DNA from: an uncultured Bacilli bacterium
GTDB taxonomy: Bacteria; Bacillota_I; Bacilli_A; RF39; UBA660
Direction of reading: 5' to 3'
Assembly: GCA_910577505.1 (NCBI GenBank)
Contig: CAJTLN010000001.1
Coordinates: forward strand, 62,001-126,000
Length of the DNA: 64,000 nucleotides
Position 1 is the stretch's first letter; every line of letters begins with the position of its first letter. Under the pieces are notes generated by a model, which did no database searches, was not told where the DNA came from, and was given only the letters and a program-made list of their open reading frames with translations. Positions 19,501-25,640 of this stretch are shown here, piece by piece. A program made the position numbers and the translations under genes.

Positions 19501-19691
19501 ATTTTAAAGTCATTAGATTTATTTATTAACTTATTTTTATCTTCTACAATAGTATTATCTATTTCTTTATATTCACCATTATGTAAGTAGTGGATATTTT
19601 CATTATATATTTGTACTTTTATTGTTTTATCTTTTTGTAATATATGTTTCGTATTAAGTGTTCTAAATTGTTTTAGTTCTTTTTTTCTCAT
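13515..19691 (-). CDS. Rhs/YD-repeat polymorphic toxin with C-terminal GIY-YIG-like nuclease
   Basis: This 2058-residue protein has a typical Rhs layout. A beta-rich N-terminal part is followed by a DNRLRE-like region (about 225-395, YRTLLKFTLP, HRITRDWTEENAKW). YD repeats occur in blocks (about 510-720 and 1290-1800), separated by carbohydrate-binding-like modules (about 760-1060) and a ricin-like stretch (about 1200-1310). The core ends in NPFRYRSYYYDEET and RYYNPQIGRFINADS. A hydrophobic segment (about 1865-1910) and a Ser/Thr/Lys linker precede the last 114 residues. These show YVYTL, VEYVGRTTNLDAR and EHELILQYG, the GIY-YIG nuclease pattern. No signal peptide is seen. The ATG at 19691 follows AAGGTGAT; an in-frame GTG at 19700 is part of that site. 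Confidence 0.9.
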   Translation of the reverse strand: MRKKELKQFRTLNTKHILQKDKTIKVQIYNENIHYLHNGEYKEIDNTIVEDKNKLINKSNDFKITFNKENGSIDISKNNKKINMYLEKSNMKSYELTQNKKKKQIDKIKFNSVFNNIDIVYEIHPNKLKERIILNKKTDINELKFILKTNLKLEINKNNEIIAKDENKEIYVIEKPFMIDNKKEISDNIEYKLDKKDNNYELTITLDKEWLNNKERKYPVIIDPTVSEKDNVTNVINTYIYNGDSNTTTYNKGYLLVGVDNYYTYRTLLKFTLPQIPASYKLVNASLRLYAFSVAIESANNKPIISVHRITRDWTEENAKWINMSNEYSSEIEDYFLLYRSVNIPSEPIADPNYANITKLVKDWYNNPENNYGLMLKWYKEEKESEEDTVAVFASNDTEYTGENPKPVIEIKYKNYNGVEDYLSYSSQGHFFGNSYVSNYTGNLTSTFEVANTVGGVSANLYLAYNTYDIVLNNDYGYGLGIKPNLMQFVETTTYENNPLAYTDEDGGIHYFYKYNEEEYYKDEDGLGLELRLEDNKYIMEDKNQNHYEFINVNGSSKYYLTLIKDTNGKTITVEYDTNNRISKVVDSTNQEITITYENNKIIFNSPYKTTEVNLTNNLITSITSLGNTETITYNSDKQIEKIISPSGITLKYEYLNDIINKVSKVTEIGSDGEEGNYLTFSYQLSDTKVVDRKGDINTYIFNNYGNVIGVTSLDETQKLKNAYGKTYTFGTPEENNANKLLTNKSLIKYVNNLIDDSSFEDNINSFKASNSSIVSSISNDAKSGLNSLKIVSNDINSYLYKDVNVDKGLDYTFSLYVKNEVPLNVSLSYDNKKEIVSIKEINTEYTRYEVSIHYDINASSDLKIEIQPSQVGEVIIDEVQLEEGEVANYYNLVTNSDLSSGLNGWEIDKSESSTVYVDTVSIPSGEKALRMHMAPLDYVSVVKRFNISGKKGDTFNLSFWYKNNGITPSYGEGLYPGLWATIFFGYAHSDEVGACVPARYLNVGNDNLQFYSENFVTDDDYDYLELRINSFGGANDCYLTNFSLFKDLEQYSYSYDDNGNLISSTDLAQETSTMKYNQNNQLLQTMSPMGNKFTFEYDNKVTDRMIRAISPTGITNEVIYDANSNPIKNKINNRKSLDEIDSNITYYVRAKGTNKYFNVNPNKTLRIKENECSYDKFYIIKHDIILEEDGQEIVKTYYKFKHAVLNNYYLKVVGETIKLIYGDYDNEFELRTNMNSSYSIIKAYETDESTEDEIYYIYKAFTINDDYSITLSDWANEDYHQQFFFEQTENKLFIESNATYTDDGRFISSVTDSLENTSLYNYNEVNGLLKSVTDPNNNSTNYTYDTKLRLTNIKKGTEQVSYQYNSKDLLSKIIFGTDNYNFTYDQFNNPLTTKINNNPLVTNTYEANNGNLLKVTYGNNDEIHYTYDKLNRLKSVIKENDTYTNYYDNLGRIAKLTSNAYDYLYEYDFAKRLSTYKYGNYSTNYDYDKDNLVDKKIEKLSNTEYTYNYEYNKELALTKLTNNGNVFNYNYDILGRLDSQNINNNYITKYKYITSGNKTSTVIEEVNDNGTIYNYSYDKLGNITEVKKDNTLTNKYYYDMYSQLIKEDDLVRNETKVYTYDNYGNILSKKTYTYNTTNLVKEDTYQYNNSNWQDLLMKFNNESITYDDIGNPLTIGNKTLTWMNGRELSTYSDGTNNISYKYNLNGIRTSKIVNGLETKYYLEGRLIIFEDRNGDVIYYIYNGSELLGFVYKNKTYYYHKNIFGDIIGILDSNYNELVSYEYDSWGALVNITDNSNINLGTINPFRYRSYYYDEETSLYYLNSRYYNPQIGRFINADSIILANKDIISGNLFQYVSNNFINRIDKDGEGLFISALLGIGAIVSTVASVISTALLVGLAVTAAVATIGFIAYQGISDLTTTSTSTSTTKPKTEEKSSSKKDKGNDKCNYVYTLKQPGSSKVEYVGRTTNLDAREMAHKLSVRSELVMDKRDGQCLTYEQARGLEHELILQYGTLNRQNPLNNQINGIRWNNPKMNDYLKAAEALFYKETYVGAGIYEE

Positions 19692-19701
19692 AGATATCAC
19701 C

Positions 19702-20286
19702 TTAACTTACACGTTTCCACATATTTACAGCTAGGTATGGTGGAATATTAGTATGTGCTTCATTCCCACCTGTATAATTTGTATTTAATGTATCAAAAGG
19801 ATAATATTGAATAGCTCCAGACCAGTTAGCATTTGACAAAGCTTTAATCTGATTATCATCCCACACCATTATTCTACTACCTATCATATGATTATGTGAT
19901 GGCATTTCTTCTAAAGTTAAACGATGTTTATATTCACCATGAGCTTGTCCTAAATTGAATTTCCATTTTTCATTATTATCATCAGTATTTTCACCTACAC
20001 CAACAAGAAACCTACCGCTTATTCGCTCCCAAGTTGTTCCTTCAAATAAAGTATTAGGATTAACTTCATTAACACTCATATATATTGATCCCACAGGATA
20101 TATTGAATCAAAGTTTAACATTTGATTACTAGTAACAGTTGTAACACTATTACAAATTAAATTTCCTTCACTATCTAAACTAAATTTGTTTTCTCTTGAT
20201 GTAATGCAATTTGCATTAATATTATTGGCTTCTATGTTTAAGCCAGCATCTGTTTCTGTAAAATATTTATTATAATTATTATTCAT
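19702..20286 (-). CDS. Phage tail-collar/baseplate-like protein upstream of Rhs
   Basis: The 194-residue product has the C-terminal signature of phage tail-fibre and baseplate tip proteins. This consists of YPVGSIYMSVNEVNP, LFEGTTWERISGRFLVGVG, a PSHNH metal-binding-like motif, and the ending NIPPYLAVNMWKRV. The N-terminal 50 residues resemble a short fibre or attachment part. It ends 10 bases before the Rhs start, so the two are cotranscribed. In phages such domains bind surfaces or trimerise. Here it might present or attach the Rhs protein; no other phage genes are nearby. That role is inference. Confidence 0.8.
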   Translation of the reverse strand: MNNNYNKYFTETDAGLNIEANNINANCITSRENKFSLDSEGNLICNSVTTVTSNQMLNFDSIYPVGSIYMSVNEVNPNTLFEGTTWERISGRFLVGVGENTDDNNEKWKFNLGQAHGEYKHRLTLEEMPSHNHMIGSRIMVWDDNQIKALSNANWSGAIQYYPFDTLNTNYTGGNEAHTNIPPYLAVNMWKRVS

Positions 20287-20324
20287 TTTTTATCATTCCA
20301 TTTCTTTTTTTATTTTGTTATAAT

Positions 20325-20414
20325 GGAATCAAAGATGAGCTGCAACTCTCTTTGATTCATTTGAGTTTTAAACTCAATATTTGGTTAAAGTATCTTAATA
20401 TAGATACTTTTTTT
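20325..20414 (+). ncRNA. Candidate structured small RNA
   Basis: On the plus strand a TATAAT (20319-20324) is followed by three consecutive hairpins. The first has 10-bp arms (GAATCAAAGA/TCTTTGATTC), the second has arms GAGTTT/AAACTC, and the third has AAAGTATC/GATACTTT followed by a T-run, which looks like a terminator. No open frame is present. The -35 box is poor. It is divergent to the Rhs operon and could instead be part of the Rhs promoter region. Confidence 0.45.
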
Positions 20415-20512
20415 AATGTCTCATATTTAAATCACTTCTTTCTTTTTTGAGACTTTCTTGTCTCTTAAGTTCACTTTAAAACAAAAAGTCAAAAAAAGCT
20501 ATCGCTAATTTG

Positions 20513-20643
20513 GCGACTTCCAAGTCGCGTTTAACGCGACTCATTTTTGGCTTAAATACTAGGCAAAATAAAAAAAGTCGTGTTTTACGCGACTCCAAAA
20601 TCGTGTTTCACGCGACTCGAATCGTGTTTAACACGACTTTTTT
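20513..20643. repeat. Array of short GC-rich hairpins
   Basis: At least four copies of the palindromic unit TCGyGTTTnACrCGA occur at 20525-20539, 20577-20593, 20601-20615 and 20622-20636. An overlapping palindrome GCGACTT/AAGTCGC lies at 20513-20528. The copy at 20576-20594 is followed by a T-run on the minus strand and can terminate the XRE gene. The copy at 20622 is followed by a T-run on the plus strand. The high GC of these units contrasts with the AT-rich surroundings. The gene-free interval 20287-20647 otherwise holds only the small-RNA candidate. Confidence 0.75.
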
Positions 20644-20647
20644 ATAT

Positions 20648-21400
20648 CTAAATATATAAATCTGTTTCTATTATTTCTTTATCTTTACTTATTGTTGTAT
20701 ATTTTACCTGTATTTTAACTTTAGAATTTTTATCAAATTGTTTTCCCGTTTCAATTGAAAAAGAAATATTATCCAAAGCATCATCAAACTCTTTATTACT
20801 ATCAAAATTATTAGTATACGTACCTACCATTTTATCATCTACCAATAACTTTACCTCATATTGCACAATTAAAGTTTTACCAGTTTTATCATCAGCTTTA
20901 TTTTCATAAGAAATCCCTTTTATAATATACATCGTTGATTGATTGCTATACATAATACATCCATTAATATTTAATGGTGTTTCTGGATCATTTTTCAAAT
21001 CAATTGTTACAGTATCGGTTTTAATTTTAGATTTTATTTCTTTTATTTCTTTACCAATAAATAAAGTTAAATTTATTAAAATAATTATAACTAAAATGCA
21101 AATAACAATATTTCTTATTTTAATATGCTTATTATATTTATTATCGTCTATTTTACTTATATCTCTATTTTCTTCTTTTCGATATTTCTCTTTATATTCA
21201 CCATCTACTATTTCTTCTACTCTAACATTAAATATATTACTTAAAGCAATTAACATCATAGTATCAGGAGTATTTATGCCTTTCTCCCATTTAGAGATTA
21301 TTTTATTTTCAACACCTAATAAATCTCCTAATTGTGCTTGTGTTAATCCTTTATCTACTCTTAATTTTGCAATAAACTTACCCATTTTCTCTAAATCCAT
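20648..21400 (-). CDS. XRE-family regulator with membrane segment and extracellular domain
   Basis: The 250-residue product starts with an XRE/Cro helix-turn-helix (about residues 5-60, with LTQAQLGDLLGVENKIISKWEKG). A charged linker and one membrane span at about 95-115 (IVICILVIIILINLTLFIG) follow, then an exported beta-rich domain of about 130 residues. This one-component membrane-bound layout suggests that it senses something outside and controls transcription inside. The ATG at 21400 is spaced from TTGGAGG; an in-frame TTG at 21409 is less likely. Targets are unknown; it neighbours the Rhs island. Confidence 0.85.
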   Translation of the reverse strand: MDLEKMGKFIAKLRVDKGLTQAQLGDLLGVENKIISKWEKGINTPDTMMLIALSNIFNVRVEEIVDGEYKEKYRKEENRDISKIDDNKYNKHIKIRNIVICILVIIILINLTLFIGKEIKEIKSKIKTDTVTIDLKNDPETPLNINGCIMYSNQSTMYIIKGISYENKADDKTGKTLIVQYEVKLLVDDKMVGTYTNNFDSNKEFDDALDNISFSIETGKQFDKNSKVKIQVKYTTISKDKEIIETDLYI

Positions 21401-21497
21401 AAAACACAACCTCCAACAAGCACTATACTTGTAAATAATATTAATAATATCATATAAAAATTAAATTATGCAATTAAAAAAGTAGCATATTTCTACA

Positions 21498-23372
21498 CTA
21501 CTTACTCATTAAATCACAAATTAAATTAGTTAATTCTGTTGGATTTTCAACATTTAATCCTTCTATTAATCTTGCTTGATTATATAATATCTTTGTATAA
21601 TCAGCTAACTGTTCTTTATCATTTTCATATAAGTCTTTTAGTTTTTCAGCAATAGGATGATTTTCATTAATTTCTAATACTATATCAGCTTTAATTTCTT
21701 CTCCAGTTGGCATAGTTTTCATTATTTTTTCCATTTCTAATGAAATAGCACCTTCAGTACTTAAGCATACTGGATGATTCTTTAATTTATTAGTATATTT
21801 AACATTTTTAACTTCAGGTAATCCTTCTTTCATTAATGTAAACATATCTTTACTTTCTTCGTTCTTTTTCTCTAAAGCTTCTTTTTCTTCAGGAGTATCT
21901 AATGAAACATCTTCACTAGCAACATTAGCAAATTTCTTACCTTCATATTCCATTAAAGCTTGAATGGTAAATTCATCTACATAATCACATAGGTATAATA
22001 CCTCATATTCTTTATCTTTAAATCTTTCAACATTAGGAAGCATATCTATTTTATCTAATGACTCACCACTAGCATAATAAATCTTTTCTTGACCTTCTTT
22101 CATGTTATCAATATATTCTTTTAAAGTAACACGTTTTTTATCTTTAGAACTATAAAACATTAATAAGTCTTTTATAGTATCATTATTCATTCCATAAGAG
22201 CTATAAATACCATATTTTAATTGCATTCCAAATGCTTCAAAGAATTTCTCATACTTTTCTCTATCATTTTCAAGTAGTTCCTCTAAAGTAGACTTAATCT
22301 TCTTCTCTAGACTCTTAGCAATTAATTTTAATTGTCTATCTTGTTGTAACATTTCTCTTGATAAATTAAGTGATATATCTTCACTATCTACAAGCCCTTT
22401 AACAAAACTAAAATAATCAGGTAATAAATCACTACATTTATCCATTATTAATACACCATTAGAATATAGTTGTAATCCTTTTTCATACTCTTTTGTATAA
22501 TAATCATAAGGTGCATGAGAAGGTATAAACATTAATGAATCATAAGCTATTTGACCTTCTATTCTACTATGTATTGTTTTAATTGGAGCTTCAAAGTCAA
22601 AGAATTTATCAGAATAATAAGAATTATATTCTTCTTCAGTAACCTCATCATCACTTCTCTTCCAAATAGGAATCATACTATTTAAAGTTTTATCAACTAT
22701 TTCAGTTTTCTTTTTATTATCTTCATCAGTCGTAGTTTCTTCTACTTCCATTATTATAGGATATTTAACATAGTCAGAATATTTCTTAATAATACCTTCA
22801 ATTCTTCTAGTCTCTAAGTATTCGTCAAAAGACTCAGTATCAGTATTGTCTTTTAAATATAAAGTTATTTCTGTACCAGCATTTTCTTTTTCACTCTTAT
22901 TAATAGAATATCCATCTAATCCATCACTTACCCATTCATAAGCTTCATCACTACAAAATGATTTAGATAATACTTTTATCTCTTTGGCAACCATAAATGC
23001 AGAATAAAATCCAACACCAAATTGACCTATTATATTTATATCTTTATTCTTTTCATTCATTTCTTTAAATAAAGAAGATCCACTCTTAGCAATAATACCT
23101 AAGTTTTCATCTAACTCTTCTTCTGTCATACCAATACCATTATCAGTAATCTTTATTGTTCTTTCATCTTTATCTAAGTCTATTCTTATACAAAAATCAT
23201 CTTTATCTAGTTTAACATTTCTATCTGTTAAAGATTTATAGTATAACTTATCTATTGCATCACTTGCATTAGATACTAATTCTCTTAAAAATATATCTCT
23301 ATTTGTATAAACTGAATTAATCATTAAATCTAATATTTTTTTAGATTCTGTTTTAAATTGTTTTTTCTTCAT
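21498..23372 (-). CDS. htpG: Chaperone HtpG (bacterial Hsp90)
   Basis: ATP-dependent chaperone of the Hsp90 family in the cytoplasm. The 624-residue length is normal. N-domain motifs are LRELVSNASDAIDKL, DNGIGMTEEEL and GQFGVGFYSAFMVA; the middle domain has GVLIMD, FVKGLVDSEDISLNLSREML. The family start MKKKQFKTESKKIL fits the ATG at 23372, with GAAGGA upstream; the longer frame reaching 23432 runs into the promoter. Transcription starts from a promoter that overlaps a CIRCE operator, so HrcA control is expected. Confidence 0.97.
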   Translation of the reverse strand: MKKKQFKTESKKILDLMINSVYTNRDIFLRELVSNASDAIDKLYYKSLTDRNVKLDKDDFCIRIDLDKDERTIKITDNGIGMTEEELDENLGIIAKSGSSLFKEMNEKNKDINIIGQFGVGFYSAFMVAKEIKVLSKSFCSDEAYEWVSDGLDGYSINKSEKENAGTEITLYLKDNTDTESFDEYLETRRIEGIIKKYSDYVKYPIIMEVEETTTDEDNKKKTEIVDKTLNSMIPIWKRSDDEVTEEEYNSYYSDKFFDFEAPIKTIHSRIEGQIAYDSLMFIPSHAPYDYYTKEYEKGLQLYSNGVLIMDKCSDLLPDYFSFVKGLVDSEDISLNLSREMLQQDRQLKLIAKSLEKKIKSTLEELLENDREKYEKFFEAFGMQLKYGIYSSYGMNNDTIKDLLMFYSSKDKKRVTLKEYIDNMKEGQEKIYYASGESLDKIDMLPNVERFKDKEYEVLYLCDYVDEFTIQALMEYEGKKFANVASEDVSLDTPEEKEALEKKNEESKDMFTLMKEGLPEVKNVKYTNKLKNHPVCLSTEGAISLEMEKIMKTMPTGEEIKADIVLEINENHPIAEKLKDLYENDKEQLADYTKILYNQARLIEGLNVENPTELTNLICDLMSK

Positions 23373-23409
23373 ATATTTAATCATTCCTTCTTTTTTATTA
23401 ACTAAAAGA

Positions 23410-23439
23410 ATAATAACACCATTAATTAGCACTTGTCAA
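23410..23439 (-). promoter_or_regulatory. Sigma-A promoter of htpG
   Basis: TTGACA (23434-23439) and TATTAT (23410-23415) on the minus strand are 18 bases apart. The -35 box lies mostly in the spacer of the CIRCE element, so repressor binding would block polymerase. Confidence 0.8.
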
Positions 23440-23452
23440 TAGAAAGTGCTAA
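23426..23452. promoter_or_regulatory. CIRCE element (HrcA operator)
   Basis: TTAGCACTT-N9-AAGTGCTAA (23426-23434 and 23444-23452) is a perfect inverted repeat. It differs from the consensus TTAGCACTC-N9-GAGTGCTAA only at the innermost base of each arm. It lies between htpG and the divergent gene at 23524. Confidence 0.93.
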
Positions 23453-23470
23453 TTAATAAAAAAAGAAAAT

Positions 23471-23500
23471 TTGACTAATTCCTAAAACATATTATATAAT
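23471..23500 (+). promoter_or_regulatory. Promoter of the 117-residue gene
   Basis: TTGACT (23471-23476) and TATAAT (23495-23500) are separated by 18 bases. The site lies 19 bases from the CIRCE element. Confidence 0.75.
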
Positions 23501-23523
23501 ATGACCGAGAAAGGGGCTTTTAT

Positions 23524-23877
23524 ATGGCAAAAAATAGTAATAATAGCAATATAATTAATGTTTATAAATTTTATTATTCAGACATTGAACCTGCTTATTT
23601 ATATTCTACAAGAAATGATAATTCCCCTTCATCTTTTTCTTATTTTATGCTTTCTACTAAAGATGGAATGCCAAAAATCACTAAAATCCATAATGCTATA
23701 GGTTTTCTACAAGCAAATAATTTAATATTAAAGCCTATAGAAGCAGAAAGCCCAGAATATGAAGAATTTACTACTTTATTTTCTCAATTTATTAGAAGTT
23801 TTAAACCACCTCAAAAAGATAGATTATCATTACCTAAAAAAAGTTTAACATATGTTTATCCACGTAAAAAGAAATAG
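23524..23877 (+). CDS. Hypothetical protein divergent from htpG
   Basis: Unrecognised 117-residue, basic, soluble protein. The C-terminal quarter is rich in Lys, Arg and Pro (FKPPQKDRLSLPKKS, then VYPRKKK), which may bind nucleic acid. The ATG at 23524 follows the AAAGGGGC ribosome site at 23511. Its promoter is strong and lies next to the CIRCE element, so heat-shock co-regulation with htpG is possible but the operator does not overlap its promoter. It converges on the transglutaminase-like gene with a shared terminator. Confidence 0.7.
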   Translation: MAKNSNNSNIINVYKFYYSDIEPAYLYSTRNDNSPSSFSYFMLSTKDGMPKITKIHNAIGFLQANNLILKPIEAESPEYEEFTTLFSQFIRSFKPPQKDRLSLPKKSLTYVYPRKKK

Positions 23878-23899
23878 GAGTATTATTCCTATTTCTTTT
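23867..23899. terminator. Bidirectional terminator
   Basis: AAAAGAAATAGGA (23867-23879) and TCCTATTTCTTTT (23887-23899) form a 13-bp stem with T-runs on both strands. The stop codons of both convergent genes lie within it. Confidence 0.88.
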
Positions 23900-25586
23900 T
23901 ATTTGTTTCTTCTACATTTTCTAAGTCTTCAACGCCAAGCTTACTTTTCATTCTATTACTTACAAATATATAATCATTATTTATTTCTAGTATATTACAT
24001 ACATTAAAAGTATTATTTTTTAAATCAAAGAAGAAATAAAAGTCCTCATCCATATCATCCCCAATTACACTAAATATAATTGAGTATTCTCCATCTATCT
24101 TACTTTTAACTGGATAAATTTGAATTCTATTTAAAACAGGACTAAATCTTTCATCATATTCATCAACCATTTTAGAATTCTCAGCATTTATTTCTGGAAA
24201 CATTAATGCTAATACTTCCTTTATAATTACTACCTGTTCACTATAAGACATCATATTAAAGTTAGTAATTGTTTCATTACAAGAGAATACTCTCTCAAAC
24301 ATTTCATCAAATTTATTAGCTATATAATAACTAGATAATTTACCTTCTTCATCTATATTATTTTCATATAGGTTATATGGATTAATAAAATGATAACTTA
24401 ATGACTGTAAAAGTGAATTCATACTACCATTCTTACCTTTACTTTTTATGCAATTAACTAAAGCATTTAATTTATCTAATATAAATATAATATTTTCGTG
24501 ATCATATATACCATTAATATCTAGTTTTTGTTTTAGTTTTTTTGACCATTTATTATATTTAAAATTATCTACTTTTATGCTAATTTCTTTTATTTCATCA
24601 TTATATAAATCAAACTGTCTATATATTTCATCTTCTATCTTTGAAGATAAACTTAATAACCATGATTCATAATTCCAGCTATTACTTTCTAAAGTAGGAA
24701 TAGGATAAATATCATATCCTAAAATATCACATATTTTACCTAGTACTTCTCCACATACAACTTTAATCCATTTATTCCAATCTCCATCTGTCAAACTAGA
24801 AATAGGAGTTTCATAGAAAGATATCATTCTTCCATTTTCTCCCTCAAATTTCATTAAATGATTTAAAAAGTCTGTTTTACCTACTTCTAATTCATAAAAT
24901 AACTTATTACCTCTAACAGCATCTTTTAACATATTAAAAGATGCGTTACTATAATGTAAATTCCAATCTTTTGATGATTGATTAGATTCATTATATCTAT
25001 AATAATCTTTTATATATTTTATTTCTATATCTATATTTCTTAGTTCATTTTGACCCAGAACTGAATGCTTTATTTCTTCTCCTTCATATACTTGAATAGT
25101 AGTACCATCATTTAATTCTTTCATGTATGGTATATTTACTCCAAAGTGTTTAGTTTCCATTCCCATTTGGATATAAGGTAAATCAGAAGATAAGGTACAA
25201 AAATATTCATTTTCTCCATCATTTACAGCTAACATCCAATGATTTATTAACAAGTCATTATTTCCATCACTATAATCAATAACATTATTAATAGATTTTA
25301 CTAATCTACTTTCTATTCCTAATCTGTCTAAAATTGTTTTTAATAAAACACTAGCTGATTTACATATAACGCTTGTTGATAAAACAACATCGTCATTATA
25401 AATAGCTGCTATTTCTTCATATGATAAGTTATTTTCTCCTAACTTTTTATCAACAGAAAAGAAAAAGTCTGTATCTTTTTGTAAATATTTACCTAATTCA
25501 ACATAAGCATACCTTATTTTTGTTAAAGATGACCATTCACTTTTAACTCCAAGAATTATATTATTTATTATTTCATTTATATTCAT
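23889..25586 (-). CDS. Large protein with transglutaminase-like N-terminal region
   Basis: The 565-residue product is not a recognised family as a whole. Residues 70-145 look like a transglutaminase/cysteine-protease fold. They contain a Cys in STSVICKSASVLLKTILDRLG followed by a hydrophobic helix, then NHWMLAV with a candidate catalytic His and a downstream Asp. The remaining 400 residues are acidic and unassigned. No signal peptide or membrane segment is seen, so it is likely cytoplasmic. The ATG at 25586 follows GGTAGTGATA. Activity is inferred from three residues only and needs a profile search. Confidence 0.6.
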   Translation of the reverse strand: MNINEIINNIILGVKSEWSSLTKIRYAYVELGKYLQKDTDFFFSVDKKLGENNLSYEEIAAIYNDDVVLSTSVICKSASVLLKTILDRLGIESRLVKSINNVIDYSDGNNDLLINHWMLAVNDGENEYFCTLSSDLPYIQMGMETKHFGVNIPYMKELNDGTTIQVYEGEEIKHSVLGQNELRNIDIEIKYIKDYYRYNESNQSSKDWNLHYSNASFNMLKDAVRGNKLFYELEVGKTDFLNHLMKFEGENGRMISFYETPISSLTDGDWNKWIKVVCGEVLGKICDILGYDIYPIPTLESNSWNYESWLLSLSSKIEDEIYRQFDLYNDEIKEISIKVDNFKYNKWSKKLKQKLDINGIYDHENIIFILDKLNALVNCIKSKGKNGSMNSLLQSLSYHFINPYNLYENNIDEEGKLSSYYIANKFDEMFERVFSCNETITNFNMMSYSEQVVIIKEVLALMFPEINAENSKMVDEYDERFSPVLNRIQIYPVKSKIDGEYSIIFSVIGDDMDEDFYFFFDLKNNTFNVCNILEINNDYIFVSNRMKSKLGVEDLENVEETNKKK

Positions 25587-25616
25587 ATTATCACTACCAT
25601 AATTACATTATAACAA

Positions 25617-25640
25617 AAAAAGATGTTAAACAACATCTTT
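25617..25640 (-). terminator. fucO terminator
   Basis: AAAGATGTT (25619-25627) and AACATCTTT (25632-25640) form a 9-bp stem with a 4-base loop and a T-run on the minus strand. The fucO stop lies at its edge. Confidence 0.85.

Noticed and set aside
20513..20643. CRISPR array
   Set aside because: The units are 15-17 bases, palindromic and unevenly spaced, with no constant repeat of 25-40 bases and no cas genes nearby.
19702..21400. Prophage
   Set aside because: Only one tail-tip-like gene is present; no integrase, capsid, terminase or lysis genes were seen.
20943..21434. 163-residue plus-strand reading frame
   Set aside because: It is antisense to the XRE regulator, lacks a ribosome site and has hydrophobic low-complexity composition typical of a shadow frame.
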